Shown piece after piece: positions 36,129-45,285 of a stretch of DNA of 64,000 nt (position 1 is the first letter of the stretch; every line of letters starts with the position of its first letter). Both the position numbers and the translations under genes were made by a program. Source of the stretch: an uncultured Muribaculaceae bacterium (GTDB lineage: Bacteria > Bacteroidota > Bacteroidia > Bacteroidales > Muribaculaceae). The stretch covers positions 43,078-107,077 of the forward strand of contig CANCXM010000007.1 in NCBI GenBank assembly GCA_947381945.1, read 5' to 3'. The notes below the pieces were generated by a model. That model ran no database searches. It was not told where the DNA came from and saw only the letters and a list, made by a program, of their open reading frames with translations.

Positions 36129-36686
36129 ATGAACAAAGACCGTCAACATATCGACAGCCAAAGCCTCGAACAAGCTTACCGTCTCTTTGAGAGCGGGGAA
36201 ATCAACAGTATCGAAACCGGAACTGTGGCAGGATTGCAAGCCATTCACCGTGCCCTCTTCGACGGACTCTATGACTTCGCAGGAAGAATCCGTACACTCA
36301 ACATCGCCAAAGGGGGCTTCCGTTTTGCCAATTCCATGTATCTCGACGCTATTCTTCCAGTCATAGAGAATATGCCGGAAAGCAGCTTTGAAGAAATCAT
36401 CGCAAAATATGTTGAGATGAACATAGCTCATCCATTCATGGAAGGTAACGGCAGAACGATGAGAATCTGGCTTGACATGATGCTCAAACACAATATCGGC
36501 AAAGTCATTGACTGGCGTATGGTCGACAAGACCCTCTATCTTCAAGCGATGGAGAGGAGCCCCATAAATGACCTTGAACTCCGTTTTCTCCTATCAAATG
36601 CCCTTACTTCCGATATCAATGACAGGGAAGTAATCTTCAAAGGTATTGACCAATCCTATTATTACGAAGGTTATGAAAAAAACTGA
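36129..36686 (+). CDS. fic: Fic-family protein, likely self-inhibited class III
   Basis: A 185-residue Fic protein. The catalytic loop [12 protein letters not shown] (101-112) matches HPFx(D/E)GNGR exactly, so AMP transfer to hydroxyl groups of target proteins is expected. The C-terminus ends [10 protein letters not shown]: Ser176, Glu180, Gly181 fit the (S/T)xxxE(G/N) inhibitory motif, and its C-terminal placement defines class III Fic proteins such as NmFic. The reading frame overlaps the AmpG-like gene by 14 bp. Its target is unknown; a role in controlling the salvage cluster would be inference. Confidence 0.92.
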   Translation: MNKDRQHIDSQSLEQAYRLFESGEINSIETGTVAGLQAIHRALFDGLYDFAGRIRTLNIAKGGFRFANSMYLDAILPVIENMPESSFEEIIAKYVEMNIAHPFMEGNGRTMRIWLDMMLKHNIGKVIDWRMVDKTLYLQAMERSPINDLELRFLLSNALTSDINDREVIFKGIDQSYYYEGYEKN

Positions 36687-37959
36687 CCGTACGTCGGCCC
36701 GCAGTCCGTGGGTCTGGATTCCAACCCTCTACTTCGCGCAAGGCCTCCCCTACGTCGCCGTAATGACCATCTCGGTCATCATGTACAAACGACTCGGCCT
36801 CTCCAACACCGACATCGCGCTCTACACCGGCTGGCTCTATCTCCCGTGGGTCATCAAACCGTTCTGGAGTCCGTTTGTCGACATCATCAGCACCAAACGG
36901 CGTTGGACACTGACCATGCAATGGCTAATCGGAGCAGCCTTTGCCGGGATAGCCTTCGCGCTCCCCACACCATTTTTCTTCTCGCTGACCCTCGCGGTGT
37001 TCTGGCTCGTCGGTTTCACATCGGCTACACACGACATCGCTGCCGACGGATACTACATGCTTGCGCTGACCGAGCACCAACAGTCGCTCTATGTGGGTAT
37101 CCGCTCCACCTTCTACCGTATCGCTACCGTAGCCGGACAAGGTCTGCTTGTCATTCTTGCCGGGGCCATTGAAGAATCCTCCGGCAACATCCCCTTTGCC
37201 TGGTCGGTGGTCTTCGGCATACTTTCGGCTCTCTTCCTGATATTTGCCCTGTACCACAGTTGGGCGCTCCCGAAAGTCGAACATCCCGCCGGACGGTCGC
37301 TGTCCACAGTCCGCGACGTATGGCATGAGTTTGTAGAAGTCTTCGCCGAATTCTTCCGCAAGAAGCAAGTCGGGACGGCCATAGTCTTCATGCTCCTCTA
37401 CCGTCTGCCCGAAGCGCAACTCGTCAAACTAATCAATCCCTTCCTGCTCGACCCTGCAACCGCCGGAGGACTCGGACTCTCTACCGGACAGGTCGGAGTT
37501 GTCTACGGAACTGTAGGCATAATCGGCCTCACACTCGGAGGCATCATCGGTGGCATTGTCGCAGCCCGTCGCGGATTGAAATTCTGGCTGCGCCCGATGG
37601 CATGGAGCATGTCGCTGACCTGTTTGACTTTCGTCTACCTCAGCTTTGCCAATGACCCCTCGCTTCCGGTCATCAACATCTGCATCTTCATTGAACAATT
37701 CGGCTACGGATTCGGATTCACGGCCTACATGCTCTACCTCATCTACTTTTCCGAAGGCCGTCACCGCACCGCACACTACAGTATCTGCACCGGCTTCATG
37801 GCACTCGGCATGATGCTCCCGGGCATGGCTGCAGGATGGATTCAGGAAACAATCGGCTACCGGAGCTTTTTCCTCTGGACAATGGTCTGCTGCGTGGCCA
37901 CAATCGGGGTCACATACCTCATCAGAATCGATCCGGCCTTCGGACGCAAAGAATCCTGA
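36673..37959 (+). CDS. ampG: AmpG-like MFS muropeptide permease
   Basis: A 428-residue inner-membrane transporter with about 12 hydrophobic helices. [21 protein letters not shown] and [15 protein letters not shown] are typical of AmpG-related permeases, which import anhydro-muropeptides or MurNAc-containing sugars. The start at 36673 ([13 protein letters not shown]) is preferred over the longer in-frame start at 36646 because the family begins near here. It overlaps the end of fic, so expression is coupled. Substrate assignment rests on family and on the adjacent NamZ and kinase genes. Confidence 0.85.
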   Translation: MKKTDRTSARSPWVWIPTLYFAQGLPYVAVMTISVIMYKRLGLSNTDIALYTGWLYLPWVIKPFWSPFVDIISTKRRWTLTMQWLIGAAFAGIAFALPTPFFFSLTLAVFWLVGFTSATHDIAADGYYMLALTEHQQSLYVGIRSTFYRIATVAGQGLLVILAGAIEESSGNIPFAWSVVFGILSALFLIFALYHSWALPKVEHPAGRSLSTVRDVWHEFVEVFAEFFRKKQVGTAIVFMLLYRLPEAQLVKLINPFLLDPATAGGLGLSTGQVGVVYGTVGIIGLTLGGIIGGIVAARRGLKFWLRPMAWSMSLTCLTFVYLSFANDPSLPVINICIFIEQFGYGFGFTAYMLYLIYFSEGRHRTAHYSICTGFMALGMMLPGMAAGWIQETIGYRSFFLWTMVCCVATIGVTYLIRIDPAFGRKES

Positions 37960-38177
37960 CAATCAGATGAATGCCATCTGCAATTATCTCTGAAATCATC
38001 TCTGAAATCTTTCATATTCTGTCAATCATTAAAATTTATACAACAATTAATTCAACTTGATAAAAAAACAAATACCATAAAAATTCTCTCACCACAAAGA
38101 TACCCCCTCCCACGCCCCAAAATAGTGCGATAATGCAAAAAGCATCGCAAAAACTTCATTTTTCCCATAAAAAAGAC
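37960..38177. other. AT-rich spacer before the DUF4143 ATPase gene
   Basis: No gene or terminator is recognised. A repeated ATCTCTGAAATC phrase occurs at about 37984-38010. The spacer separates the permease gene from the palindrome-flanked ATPase gene. Confidence 0.5.
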
Positions 38178-38217
38178 TATATTTGTGCAAATTTAAAGTT
38201 GAACTTTAAATTTGCAC
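38178..38217. promoter_or_regulatory. -7 element and palindrome upstream of the DUF4143 ATPase
   Basis: TATATTTG (38178-38185) matches the -7 consensus. It runs into a 33-nt palindrome: arms 38185-38200 and 38202-38217 are perfect complements around a central G. The same core recurs at the 3' end of the gene (39378-39416). Confidence 0.7.
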
Positions 38218-38240
38218 ATTTTAATTATAATCTCCTGTCT

Positions 38241-39392
38241 ATGAGCGACTACATTCCACGCAAACTTGCGCCGAAAATAATCGAAGCCTCCCAATATTAC
38301 CAAGTCCTTACCGTAACCGGTCCCCGTCAGGTCGGTAAAACGACTTTATGCCGACATCTTTTCGAGAATTACACCTACCGCAATCTTGAGGACCTCTCCT
38401 TAAGGGAAGTCGCATCGACCGACCCCAAGGCCTTCCTTCAGGGTTGTGGAAACCATGCCATAATTGATGAGATCCAACATGTTCCCTCCCTGCTTTCCTA
38501 CATCCAGCTTGAAGTTGACAATAATCCTGATGCGCGATATGTGCTGACGGGAAGCAGCAATTTCGCATTGATGGAAGGAATCACACAGTCGCTTGCAGGC
38601 CGTTCGGCCCTGTTCACCCTTCTTCCGTTTGCCATTGACGAACTCGGTGACTATGCGGACGAAACAGCGACGGATCCCCTGCTCTACAGAGGATTCTATC
38701 CGGCTATTTTCACTCGCAAAACACCACCCGAGCTCTTCTACCGGAATTACTATAACACATATATTGAGCGAGATCTACGTCAATTGCTGAAAGTAAAGAA
38801 TCTCGACAATTTCCAACGGTTCATCCGCTTGTGTGCAGGGCGGACCGGAAGCGAATTCAATGCCTCGGCACTCGCAAACGAGGTAGGCGTTTCGTCACCG
38901 ACCATAAGCGAATGGACATCCATATTGCGCGAATCCTACATCCTGTTCTATCTGCCACCTTATTATGTCAACATCAACAAACGTCTGACCAAGTCACCGA
39001 AAATATACTTCTATGACACCGGGCTTCTCTGCTTCCTCCTTGGAATAGAGGCTGCCGACCAACTCGCGACACATCCGTTGAGAGGAAGCATATTTGAAAA
39101 TCTGGCTGTGATTGAACTGATGAAAAAGAGATTCAACGCAGACCGCCCGGCAAACCTTTACTTCTACCGTGAGAATTCCGGAAAAGAAGTGGACATTCTC
39201 AGGGAAAATGCCACAGGGCTCGACATCTTTGAAATTAAATCAGCTAAAACCTATAATAAAGACTTCAAAAAAAATCTGGAATACCTCAAAAACCTGCTCG
39301 GTGATAAGATTCAACATGCCGAAATAGTCTACGACGGCACTGACAATCTGCCCGGACTTATAAATATACGCCAAATTTCCATGCAAATTTAA
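38241..39392 (+). CDS. AAA-family ATPase with DUF4143
   Basis: A 383-residue P-loop ATPase. Walker A is TGPRQVGKTTL (about residues 26-36), Walker B AIIDEIQHVP, followed by the sensor segment LTGSSNFALM; the C-terminal DUF4143 domain includes FYRENSGKEVDIL (nuclease-like fold). Such proteins are abundant and variable in Bacteroidetes, and their role is unclear; DNA-associated functions are suspected. The start at 38241 is chosen since the earlier in-frame start adds residues encoded by the palindrome. The last codons and stop lie in the second palindrome. It interrupts the salvage cluster. Confidence 0.85.
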   Translation: MSDYIPRKLAPKIIEASQYYQVLTVTGPRQVGKTTLCRHLFENYTYRNLEDLSLREVASTDPKAFLQGCGNHAIIDEIQHVPSLLSYIQLEVDNNPDARYVLTGSSNFALMEGITQSLAGRSALFTLLPFAIDELGDYADETATDPLLYRGFYPAIFTRKTPPELFYRNYYNTYIERDLRQLLKVKNLDNFQRFIRLCAGRTGSEFNASALANEVGVSSPTISEWTSILRESYILFYLPPYYVNINKRLTKSPKIYFYDTGLLCFLLGIEAADQLATHPLRGSIFENLAVIELMKKRFNADRPANLYFYRENSGKEVDILRENATGLDIFEIKSAKTYNKDFKKNLEYLKNLLGDKIQHAEIVYDGTDNLPGLINIRQISMQI

Positions 39393-39416
39393 AGTTGAAC
39401 TTTAAATTTGCATGGA
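39378..39416. repeat. Second palindrome, overlapping the ATPase stop codon
   Basis: Arms 39378-39396 and 39398-39416 are perfect 19-bp complements around a central G. Its central 31 nt are identical to the palindrome at 38185-38217. It contains the TAA stop (39390-39392). Confidence 0.9.
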
Positions 39417-39526
39417 TTCACCCCGAACCCGGCTCTTTTCCGGACTTCGGGCCACACCATTTTCAATATACAGATGTTATAATTAGGAACGATTGTGTCT
39501 AAACTTAAAAACCACACGCTCCGACC

Positions 39527-40858
39527 ATGCAACGAATCAAAATGACAGGTCTGTTTTCAGCCATACTCCTGTCTCTGGCAGCCATAAGCTGCGGAGGCAA
39601 CTCTTCGGAAATCAGCGGTGACCAAGTGGGTACTGCAAGTGAGAACCGCAACTTCACCTCCCAATCCCGCAGAATGGAAGGTGAAGCCGTCAATCCGGGA
39701 ATTCAGGTTCTGCGGAACTCCAGTTTTGAAGCACTCAAAGGAAAACGTGTAGGCCTCATCACCAATCCGACCGGTGTCGACAACTCGCTCAAATCTACCA
39801 TCGACATCCTCGCAGAAGCACCCGAAGTGAATCTCACAACTCTCTTTGCTCCCGAACATGGAGTGAGAGGCAACTATATCGCCGGAGCATCCGTAGCCAA
39901 TGAGACTGATGCCAAGACAGGAATTCCCGTCTACTCCCTCCACGGCAAAAGCCGCAAACCGACACCGGAAATGCTGAAAAATGTGGACGTAATTGTCTAC
40001 GACATCCAGGATATAGGCACCCGCAGCTACACCTTCATATCCACAATGGGACTTGCCTTGGAGGCAGCCGCTGAAAACGGCAAAGAATTCATGGTGCTCG
40101 ACCGTCCCAATCCGCTCGGAGGCAACAAAGTCGAGGGCAATATCGTCGAACCAGGCAGTTTCTCGTTCGTCAGCCAATACCCCATACCTTATATATATGG
40201 TCTCACCCCCGGCGAACTCGCCCGTTACCTCAACGGAGAAGGTCTGCTGAAAAACGGCGTGAAAGCCAATCTCGAAGTCATCCCGATGGAGGGGTGGCAC
40301 CGCTCGATGACCTTTGCCGAAACAGGAATGCCGTGGGTACTCCCCTCGCCACATATCCCTGACCCCGCAACCTCGCTCCTCTATCCGGCCACTGGCATCA
40401 TGGGTGAGCTTGACTATGTGTCGATCGGTGTGGGCTATACCCTCCCGTTCAAACTCACGGGCGCACCGTGGATAGATGCACAAGCCCTTGCCGAACGTCT
40501 GACTGCCCTGAAAATCCCGGGAGTTGAATTCCGTCCGCTCTACTACAAACCCTTCTACGGACTCTACAAGGGTGAAAACCTCAACGGAGTGGAAATCTAT
40601 GTGACCGATGAGGAGAAAGCACCCCTCTCACTTGTACAGTTCTACATCATGCAGGAACTTGCTGCGATGTATCCGACACAGAAAGCCTTCGCAAAGGCCA
40701 CACAGTCACGGTTAAGCATGTTTGACAAGGTGTGCGGCTCCCCGAAAGTGCGCCAACTTTTCGGCAAGGCTTACAAAGTTGCGGACCTCGCACCATTCTG
40801 GAACAAGGACGTCGACTCATTCAAGAAACGTTCCGAAATCTATCAGCTCTACCAATAA
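39527..40858 (+). CDS. namZ: NamZ-like exo-beta-N-acetylmuramidase (DUF1343) lipoprotein
   Basis: A 443-residue lipoprotein (signal ending LAAISC, Cys22). The DUF1343 fold is recognised by GKRVGLITNPTGVD (72-85), LFAPEHGVRG (107-116; Glu110/His111 at the expected active site), DVIVYDIQDIGTRSYTF and VLDRPNPLGG. Characterised members (Bacillus NamZ) remove MurNAc from the non-reducing end of peptide-free glycan. Its lipid anchor puts it in the periplasm or at the outer membrane. It is followed 34 bp later by an amino-sugar kinase, the expected partner in MurNAc salvage. Confidence 0.9.
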   Translation: MQRIKMTGLFSAILLSLAAISCGGNSSEISGDQVGTASENRNFTSQSRRMEGEAVNPGIQVLRNSSFEALKGKRVGLITNPTGVDNSLKSTIDILAEAPEVNLTTLFAPEHGVRGNYIAGASVANETDAKTGIPVYSLHGKSRKPTPEMLKNVDVIVYDIQDIGTRSYTFISTMGLALEAAAENGKEFMVLDRPNPLGGNKVEGNIVEPGSFSFVSQYPIPYIYGLTPGELARYLNGEGLLKNGVKANLEVIPMEGWHRSMTFAETGMPWVLPSPHIPDPATSLLYPATGIMGELDYVSIGVGYTLPFKLTGAPWIDAQALAERLTALKIPGVEFRPLYYKPFYGLYKGENLNGVEIYVTDEEKAPLSLVQFYIMQELAAMYPTQKAFAKATQSRLSMFDKVCGSPKVRQLFGKAYKVADLAPFWNKDVDSFKKRSEIYQLYQ

Positions 40859-40892
40859 TCGGCCATATATCATCAAACCCTAAATCCATTCA

Positions 40893-41741
40893 ATGATACT
40901 CATAGCAGACGCTGGAAGCACCAAAATCGAATGGGTGCTTCTCGACGACAATGGAACCCAACTGATCCGCACAAAAACGCGTGGTCACAACGCAGCCATA
41001 TCCCATCCGGAAGCACTTGCAAAATCACTCCGCGAGGAAGCCCCGGCATTATACTCGGAAGCTCAGCGCGTCGACGAAATCTTCTATTATGGCGCAGGAT
41101 GCGCGGGAGAGCGATGCGCTGTTATGGCCGATACCCTTGCCGGAATATTCAATTCAGAATGCTGTCATGCCGAAAGCGATATGCTCGGAGCTGCCCGCGC
41201 GCTATGCGGACACGACGAAGGCATAGCCTGCATTCTCGGGACAGGTTCCAACTCATGTCACTACGACGGTGTGAAAATAACAGCCAACGTTTCGCCACTC
41301 GGCTTCATTCTCGGCGATGAGGGTAGCGGCGCGGTGCTCGGACGCAGGCTTATCGGAATGGTGATGAAAGGTGGCTTTTCCAAAGAGATTGCCGAAAGGT
41401 TCAAATGGCGCTTCCCGAAAGCTACGGTTCAGGAAATCGTCACCCGTGTCTACCGCAGTGACCGCCCAAATGCCTATCTTGCATCGTTCGTCCCCTTCCT
41501 CTCTGAAAATATCAATGAGAAAGAGGTTGAGGAATTCGTGACAGACGAGTTCAAACGATTTTTCAGCTTCAACATTCAAAACTACAACGATTCCACAGCC
41601 CTCCCCATCCACTTTACCGGCTCGGTAGCCTACCACTTCGCCCCGCAGCTCCGCAAGGCAGCCGAAAGCTGCGGCTACAGAATAGGCAAGATAGAAAAAG
41701 CCCCCATGGAATCGCTCATAGCCTTCCACGGGGGAAAATAA
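40893..41741 (+). CDS. murK: BadF/BadG-type N-acetylmuramate/N-acetylglucosamine kinase
   Basis: A 282-residue ASKHA-fold kinase. The phosphate-1 motif IADAGSTKIEWVL (4-16), phosphate-2 ILGTGSNS and GDEGSGAVLGR are present. The family includes bacterial GlcNAc kinases and MurK, the MurNAc/GlcNAc kinase. Placement after NamZ and an AmpG-like permease supports MurNAc as substrate; the exact sugar cannot be told from sequence. It is the last gene of the salvage cluster, convergent with the MTHFS gene. Confidence 0.85.
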   Translation: MILIADAGSTKIEWVLLDDNGTQLIRTKTRGHNAAISHPEALAKSLREEAPALYSEAQRVDEIFYYGAGCAGERCAVMADTLAGIFNSECCHAESDMLGAARALCGHDEGIACILGTGSNSCHYDGVKITANVSPLGFILGDEGSGAVLGRRLIGMVMKGGFSKEIAERFKWRFPKATVQEIVTRVYRSDRPNAYLASFVPFLSENINEKEVEEFVTDEFKRFFSFNIQNYNDSTALPIHFTGSVAYHFAPQLRKAAESCGYRIGKIEKAPMESLIAFHGGK

Positions 41742-41801
41742 GTTTCTGCTGTCAGCAGTTGTCGCGCCATCACTGATGACTCTGATAGCTCTGACAATTA
41801 A

Positions 41802-42353
41802 TTACCGTCTGCGAATGATGACGTGTTGATTCTCGGTAATCACCACGTCCACCCTCACATCGTGGGGCTCGGCGTCAATCTCATCGACAAGCTGGAAATC
41901 GTAGGCCACACCGACCTTTCGCGCACGGCTGTCGGCAAGCAGACGGTCATAGTAGCCTTTGCCACGCCCGACGCGGTTACCCCTGCGGTCAAATGCCACG
42001 GCCGGGATGACTATCATCTCCATATCCTCGATAGCTGAGGTGTCGGTGCCTGTCGGCTCCTCGATGTGAAACGAACCGAGTGCAAGCCGCGATTCGTCGT
42101 AGGGAAGAATTTCAAGATTGACACCGTTGACCCTCGGAAGATAGAAGTGCTTGCGGTCACACCACTTGCGGATAAACGCGCGGGTCGACAACTCGTCGGG
42201 CAGCGAGTGATACATCAGAATCCTGTCCGACAAAAGAAAGTCGGCAGTCTGCTCAAGCAGATTGAACACCCTTTCGGCAGCCGAAAGTTTCTCTTCCTCA
42301 CTCAGTAGGGTCTTGCGCGCCTTGACGCTGCGCCTTATATCTTCTTTTTTCAT
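41802..42353 (-). CDS. 5-formyltetrahydrofolate cyclo-ligase
   Basis: A 183-residue cytoplasmic enzyme (MTHFS, YgfA family) that converts 5-formyl-THF to 5,10-methenyl-THF with ATP. The VIPAVAFDRRGNRVGRGKGYYDRLL signature (split: PAVAFD about 117-122, GRGKGYYDRLL about 129-139) is intact, and length is normal. It lies 69 bp downstream of the S41 protease gene on the same strand. Confidence 0.93.
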   Translation of the reverse strand: MKKEDIRRSVKARKTLLSEEEKLSAAERVFNLLEQTADFLLSDRILMYHSLPDELSTRAFIRKWCDRKHFYLPRVNGVNLEILPYDESRLALGSFHIEEPTGTDTSAIEDMEMIVIPAVAFDRRGNRVGRGKGYYDRLLADSRARKVGVAYDFQLVDEIDAEPHDVRVDVVITENQHVIIRRR

Positions 42354-42422
42354 CGAGTCTGTTTTTTCCCTTGTTTCACCGTGGTCACAGCATCAGAAGC
42401 CACAACTACGGCAGTCGTTGAT

Positions 42423-44039
42423 TTATTGAGTTATAGGGAAAGCCGCCTTGCCGTTGCCAAGAGACTCGATGCCGGAAAGCACAGTCGGGTCAACCTCATT
42501 GATGACCTCATAGTAACCCTGAACACCGAGGGCATTGCGCGCAATCATGGCTTTCAGTTGGTTAACAATCAAGTCACGGGAAATGTTTATGTAGTACCAC
42601 CGCGGTGCCACACCTGCTTTTTGGGCATAGCTCACAAAATCCTGGAGGATGGTGTCATCATCGGGAATCAGGCGCAGAATTTCCTCTGCGGTCTTTGCTC
42701 CATCGAGACGTGAACGGTTACGGTCGGTGTAGTCAAAGGTGTATTTCTGAATGAGACCTGCATTGAGAACGTTCAGGTAATATGACGTGATGCCGGTGGT
42801 GTCATTGGGAACAAAGATGTCAGGCATTATACCGCCGCCGCCATACACCGTGCGGCCATGAAGTGTCTCGAATGCAAGCGATTTGTCAAGCTTGATTGAA
42901 TCGGCATTGTAGAACTCGCCATGCTCATAGCGGTTCACAATGTCGCGGTCATAGTCTGTACCGGGCGCGTAGGTCTTCTGAATGCAGCGACCCGAAGGAG
43001 TGTAGTAGCGTGCGATTGTCAGACGGATGGCACTGCTGTCGGGGAGTTCCATCTGATTCTGGACAAGCCCTTTGCCAAACGAACGGCGACCGATGACAAG
43101 ACCACGGTCATTGTCCTGGATAGCACCGGCGAAAATCTCGCTTGCGCTTGCCGAAATCTCGTCGATGAGAACCACCACCTCATTGTTGAGGAAACTTCCG
43201 GACCCGTCGCTCATCGTGGGACGCGAATCGGGAGTGGCCTTCCCCCTCATGCTGACGATAGGCGAACCGGCAGGAAGGAATTCATTGGCCATCAGTACAG
43301 CCGGCTCCATGAAACCGCCGCCGTTGCCACGGAGGTCAATGATAAACTTCTCGGCGCCGTCGGACACAAGATCCATCATCGATGTAAGGAATTCGCTATA
43401 TGTCGTCGAGCTGAACTTACTTATCTTCAGGAAACCTACCTTCGGCGATACCATATAGGCCGCATCGATAGAGGTCAGAGGGATGTCACCGCGGACCACA
43501 TCAAAGTCAAGAGGCTTCTTGGAAGTATGGCGTTTCACTGTCAACTTGACCACACTGCCCTTCTCGCCTCGCAGTGAGCTGCGAACCTTGACGTCGCTCC
43601 AGTTCTGCCCGGCAACGACTGTGTCGTTGATGGCAATGATGCGGTCGCCTGCAAGCAAACCGGCCTTCTCGGAGGGACCACCGGAAATCACTTCAAGCAC
43701 ATTGATTGAATCGTTGAGCAAGTTGAACGAGATACCTATGCCGGAAAATGATCCGCCAAGCTCCTCATTGACATTCTGCAGATCCTTTGCAGGAATATAG
43801 ACAGAATGAGGGTCAAGCCGTGAAAGCAGACCCGGGAATGAGGCTTCGAGAAGGGAATCAGTGTCGACATCATCGACATACGAACGGTCGACAAGCTCCA
43901 GAATAGTGTCGAGCTTGCTTCGCGAACTCCACTTGCCGGAGCCATTGAAAAAGGTATGACCAATCCACATACCCGCTACCAGCGACAAGGCTATGGCAAG
44001 GGGCATCCAAACGGATGTTTTTTTCAGACGGTTGTTCAT
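42423..44039 (-). CDS. S41-family C-terminal processing peptidase
   Basis: A 538-residue exported serine protease of the CtpA/Prc type. An N-terminal membrane anchor (about 12-28) is followed by a PDZ domain (about 88-170; SGGPSEKAGLLAGDRIIAIN) and the catalytic domain: serine in DEISASASEIF and lysine in GRRSFGKGLVQ, both expected for the Ser-Lys dyad. FIIDLRGNGGG is conserved. It probably processes periplasmic proteins. The dCMP deaminase gene lies 61 bp upstream on the same strand. Confidence 0.93.
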   Translation of the reverse strand: MNNRLKKTSVWMPLAIALSLVAGMWIGHTFFNGSGKWSSRSKLDTILELVDRSYVDDVDTDSLLEASFPGLLSRLDPHSVYIPAKDLQNVNEELGGSFSGIGISFNLLNDSINVLEVISGGPSEKAGLLAGDRIIAINDTVVAGQNWSDVKVRSSLRGEKGSVVKLTVKRHTSKKPLDFDVVRGDIPLTSIDAAYMVSPKVGFLKISKFSSTTYSEFLTSMMDLVSDGAEKFIIDLRGNGGGFMEPAVLMANEFLPAGSPIVSMRGKATPDSRPTMSDGSGSFLNNEVVVLIDEISASASEIFAGAIQDNDRGLVIGRRSFGKGLVQNQMELPDSSAIRLTIARYYTPSGRCIQKTYAPGTDYDRDIVNRYEHGEFYNADSIKLDKSLAFETLHGRTVYGGGGIMPDIFVPNDTTGITSYYLNVLNAGLIQKYTFDYTDRNRSRLDGAKTAEEILRLIPDDDTILQDFVSYAQKAGVAPRWYYINISRDLIVNQLKAMIARNALGVQGYYEVINEVDPTVLSGIESLGNGKAAFPITQ

Positions 44040-44100
44040 AGAAGGTTTTTACAGATAGAAATTTAGCTTTTTGACAAGTTTAAGAGGGAGAATGTATGCC

Positions 44101-44556
44101 TCATGAATCACAAAGAGATGGTTGATTGGCAACATCGGATATATGGCAACATTCCACATTCGCACGTTTCAGCAAGTCTATGCCGTCGGTGATACGGTAA
44201 AGCTCGTTGAACACAACCCGCTTTATCCCTGCCTGGATTATCAATTTCGCGCAATCGAGACACGGTGAAGCGGTGACATAAAGCGTGGAGCCTTCAGCAG
44301 AGTTGTTGGAGCGGGCAACTTTTGTGATGGCATTTGCCTCGGCATGAAGCACATAGGTCTTTGTCAGGCCATCGGCATCCTCACACACATTTTCAAATCC
44401 GGCGGGGGTTCCATTGAAGCCGTCGGAAATTATGGTGCGGTCCTTCACCATTAGCGCTCCCACTTTGCGGCGTTCGCAATATGAGTTTTCAGCCCAGATG
44501 CGGGCCATGCGCAGATAGCGTCTGTCGAGCAAATCCTGCTTGCCGTTATGTTCCAT
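44101..44556 (-). CDS. dCMP deaminase family protein
   Basis: A 151-residue zinc-dependent deaminase converting dCMP to dUMP for thymidylate synthesis. Zinc ligands and catalytic Glu are in LHAEANAI and SPCLDCAKLI; NGTPAGFEN is the family's substrate loop. The start at 44556 (MEHNGKQDLLDRRYL) is chosen because the -7 element TACCTTTG (44577-44584) lies just upstream of it; longer readings would start before the promoter. Confidence 0.9.
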   Translation of the reverse strand: MEHNGKQDLLDRRYLRMARIWAENSYCERRKVGALMVKDRTIISDGFNGTPAGFENVCEDADGLTKTYVLHAEANAITKVARSNNSAEGSTLYVTASPCLDCAKLIIQAGIKRVVFNELYRITDGIDLLKRANVECCHISDVANQPSLCDS

Positions 44557-44576
44557 TTCCGGTAGTTTTAATGCTG

Positions 44577-44584
44577 CAAAGGTA
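44577..44584 (-). promoter_or_regulatory. -7 element of the dCMP deaminase operon
   Basis: Minus-strand TACCTTTG, 21 bp before the ATG at 44556. Confidence 0.5.
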
Positions 44585-44692
44585 GTGATATTTATTGTAT
44601 TATGTCGCATTTCATCCCAAAATCTTACACATCGGTATATAAATTTGTGCAATATTGGAGACGGCCAATACGGTTTTTGACAGTTTTTTCAC

Positions 44693-44700
44693 TAATTTTG
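44693..44700 (+). promoter_or_regulatory. -7 element of the TSCPD gene
   Basis: TAATTTTG, exact consensus, 37 bp before the ATG at 44737. Confidence 0.5.
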
Positions 44701-44736
44701 CACCCGAAAATCCATTTTATCAATATTTTACGGCAA

Positions 44737-44994
44737 ATGACCTATACATACACCACCCAAGGAACCTGCTCACGCACAATAGAGATTGAAATCGAGAACG
44801 ATACCATCCGCGATGTCCGTTTCATCGGCGGTTGCCACGGCAACCTTCAAGGTATCGGCGCGCTCGTCAGAGGTATGAAAGCCTCTGATGTCATCAGCCG
44901 TCTCGAAGGCATACGCTGCGCTACCAAACCCACCTCCTGTCCCGACCAGCTCGCCCGCGCCCTCAAAGCAATCCTTGCGGAAGAGAACAAATGA
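44737..44994 (+). CDS. TSCPD-domain protein (TIGR03905-like)
   Basis: An 85-residue protein made almost entirely of a TSCPD domain: GTCSRTIEIEIENDTI, FIGGCHGNLQGIGALV, and the name-giving TSCPDQLARAL near residue 68. Cysteines at TC, GGC, RC and SC could bind a metal. The domain occurs in class II ribonucleotide reductases and as stand-alone proteins with unknown function. The start at 44737 follows a -7 element; the longer frame is leader sequence. Confidence 0.85.
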   Translation: MTYTYTTQGTCSRTIEIEIENDTIRDVRFIGGCHGNLQGIGALVRGMKASDVISRLEGIRCATKPTSCPDQLARALKAILAEENK

Positions 44995-45017
44995 CATGAC
45001 AGACATTCTGAATAATA

Positions 45018-45047
45018 TTGCCATATTAAGGAATTTGACTACTTTTG
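45018..45047 (+). promoter_or_regulatory. Promoter upstream of the mini-lipoprotein and META genes
   Basis: TTG (45018-45020), 19-nt spacer, TACTTTTG (45040-45047). The transcript would begin near 45054 and carry a 56-nt leader to the 26-codon frame, then the META gene. Confidence 0.65.
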
Positions 45048-45109
45048 TAAAATAAATAATAATATGGGGGATAAAAGCTCTCCATTAATCCATCAATTCT
45101 TTTAATCTA

Positions 45110-45190
45110 ATGTCGCACAAACTGCGGGCTTCAATCGTTCTATCATTGGCAGCCTGCATTCTGTCATGTGAGATTGTCCATTCGTATTAA
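45110..45190 (+). CDS. 26-residue lipoprotein-signal mini-ORF (remnant or leader peptide)
   Basis: A small frame starting ATG at 45110: MSHKLRASIVLSLAACILSC then EIVHSY and stop. It is a textbook lipoprotein signal with the lipobox ILSC at residue 20 but only six residues after the cysteine. It sits between a strong promoter (45018-45047) and the META lipoprotein gene (45286). It may be the truncated head of an old lipoprotein gene, or a translated leader or mini-lipoprotein. Protein evidence would be needed. Confidence 0.4.
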   Translation: MSHKLRASIVLSLAACILSCEIVHSY

Positions 45191-45285
45191 ACTTATTCTC
45201 TTCCGGGAGGTCTAAAGTAGAAACAAGCAATCCGAATACCGGACAACAAGCATCTATCGACATTAACAAAAAACATTCTGTAATC

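Noticed and set aside
38185..39416. Insertion sequence bounded by the two palindromes
   Set aside because: The enclosed gene is an ATPase, not a transposase, and no target duplication is evident; kept only as a possible mobile unit.
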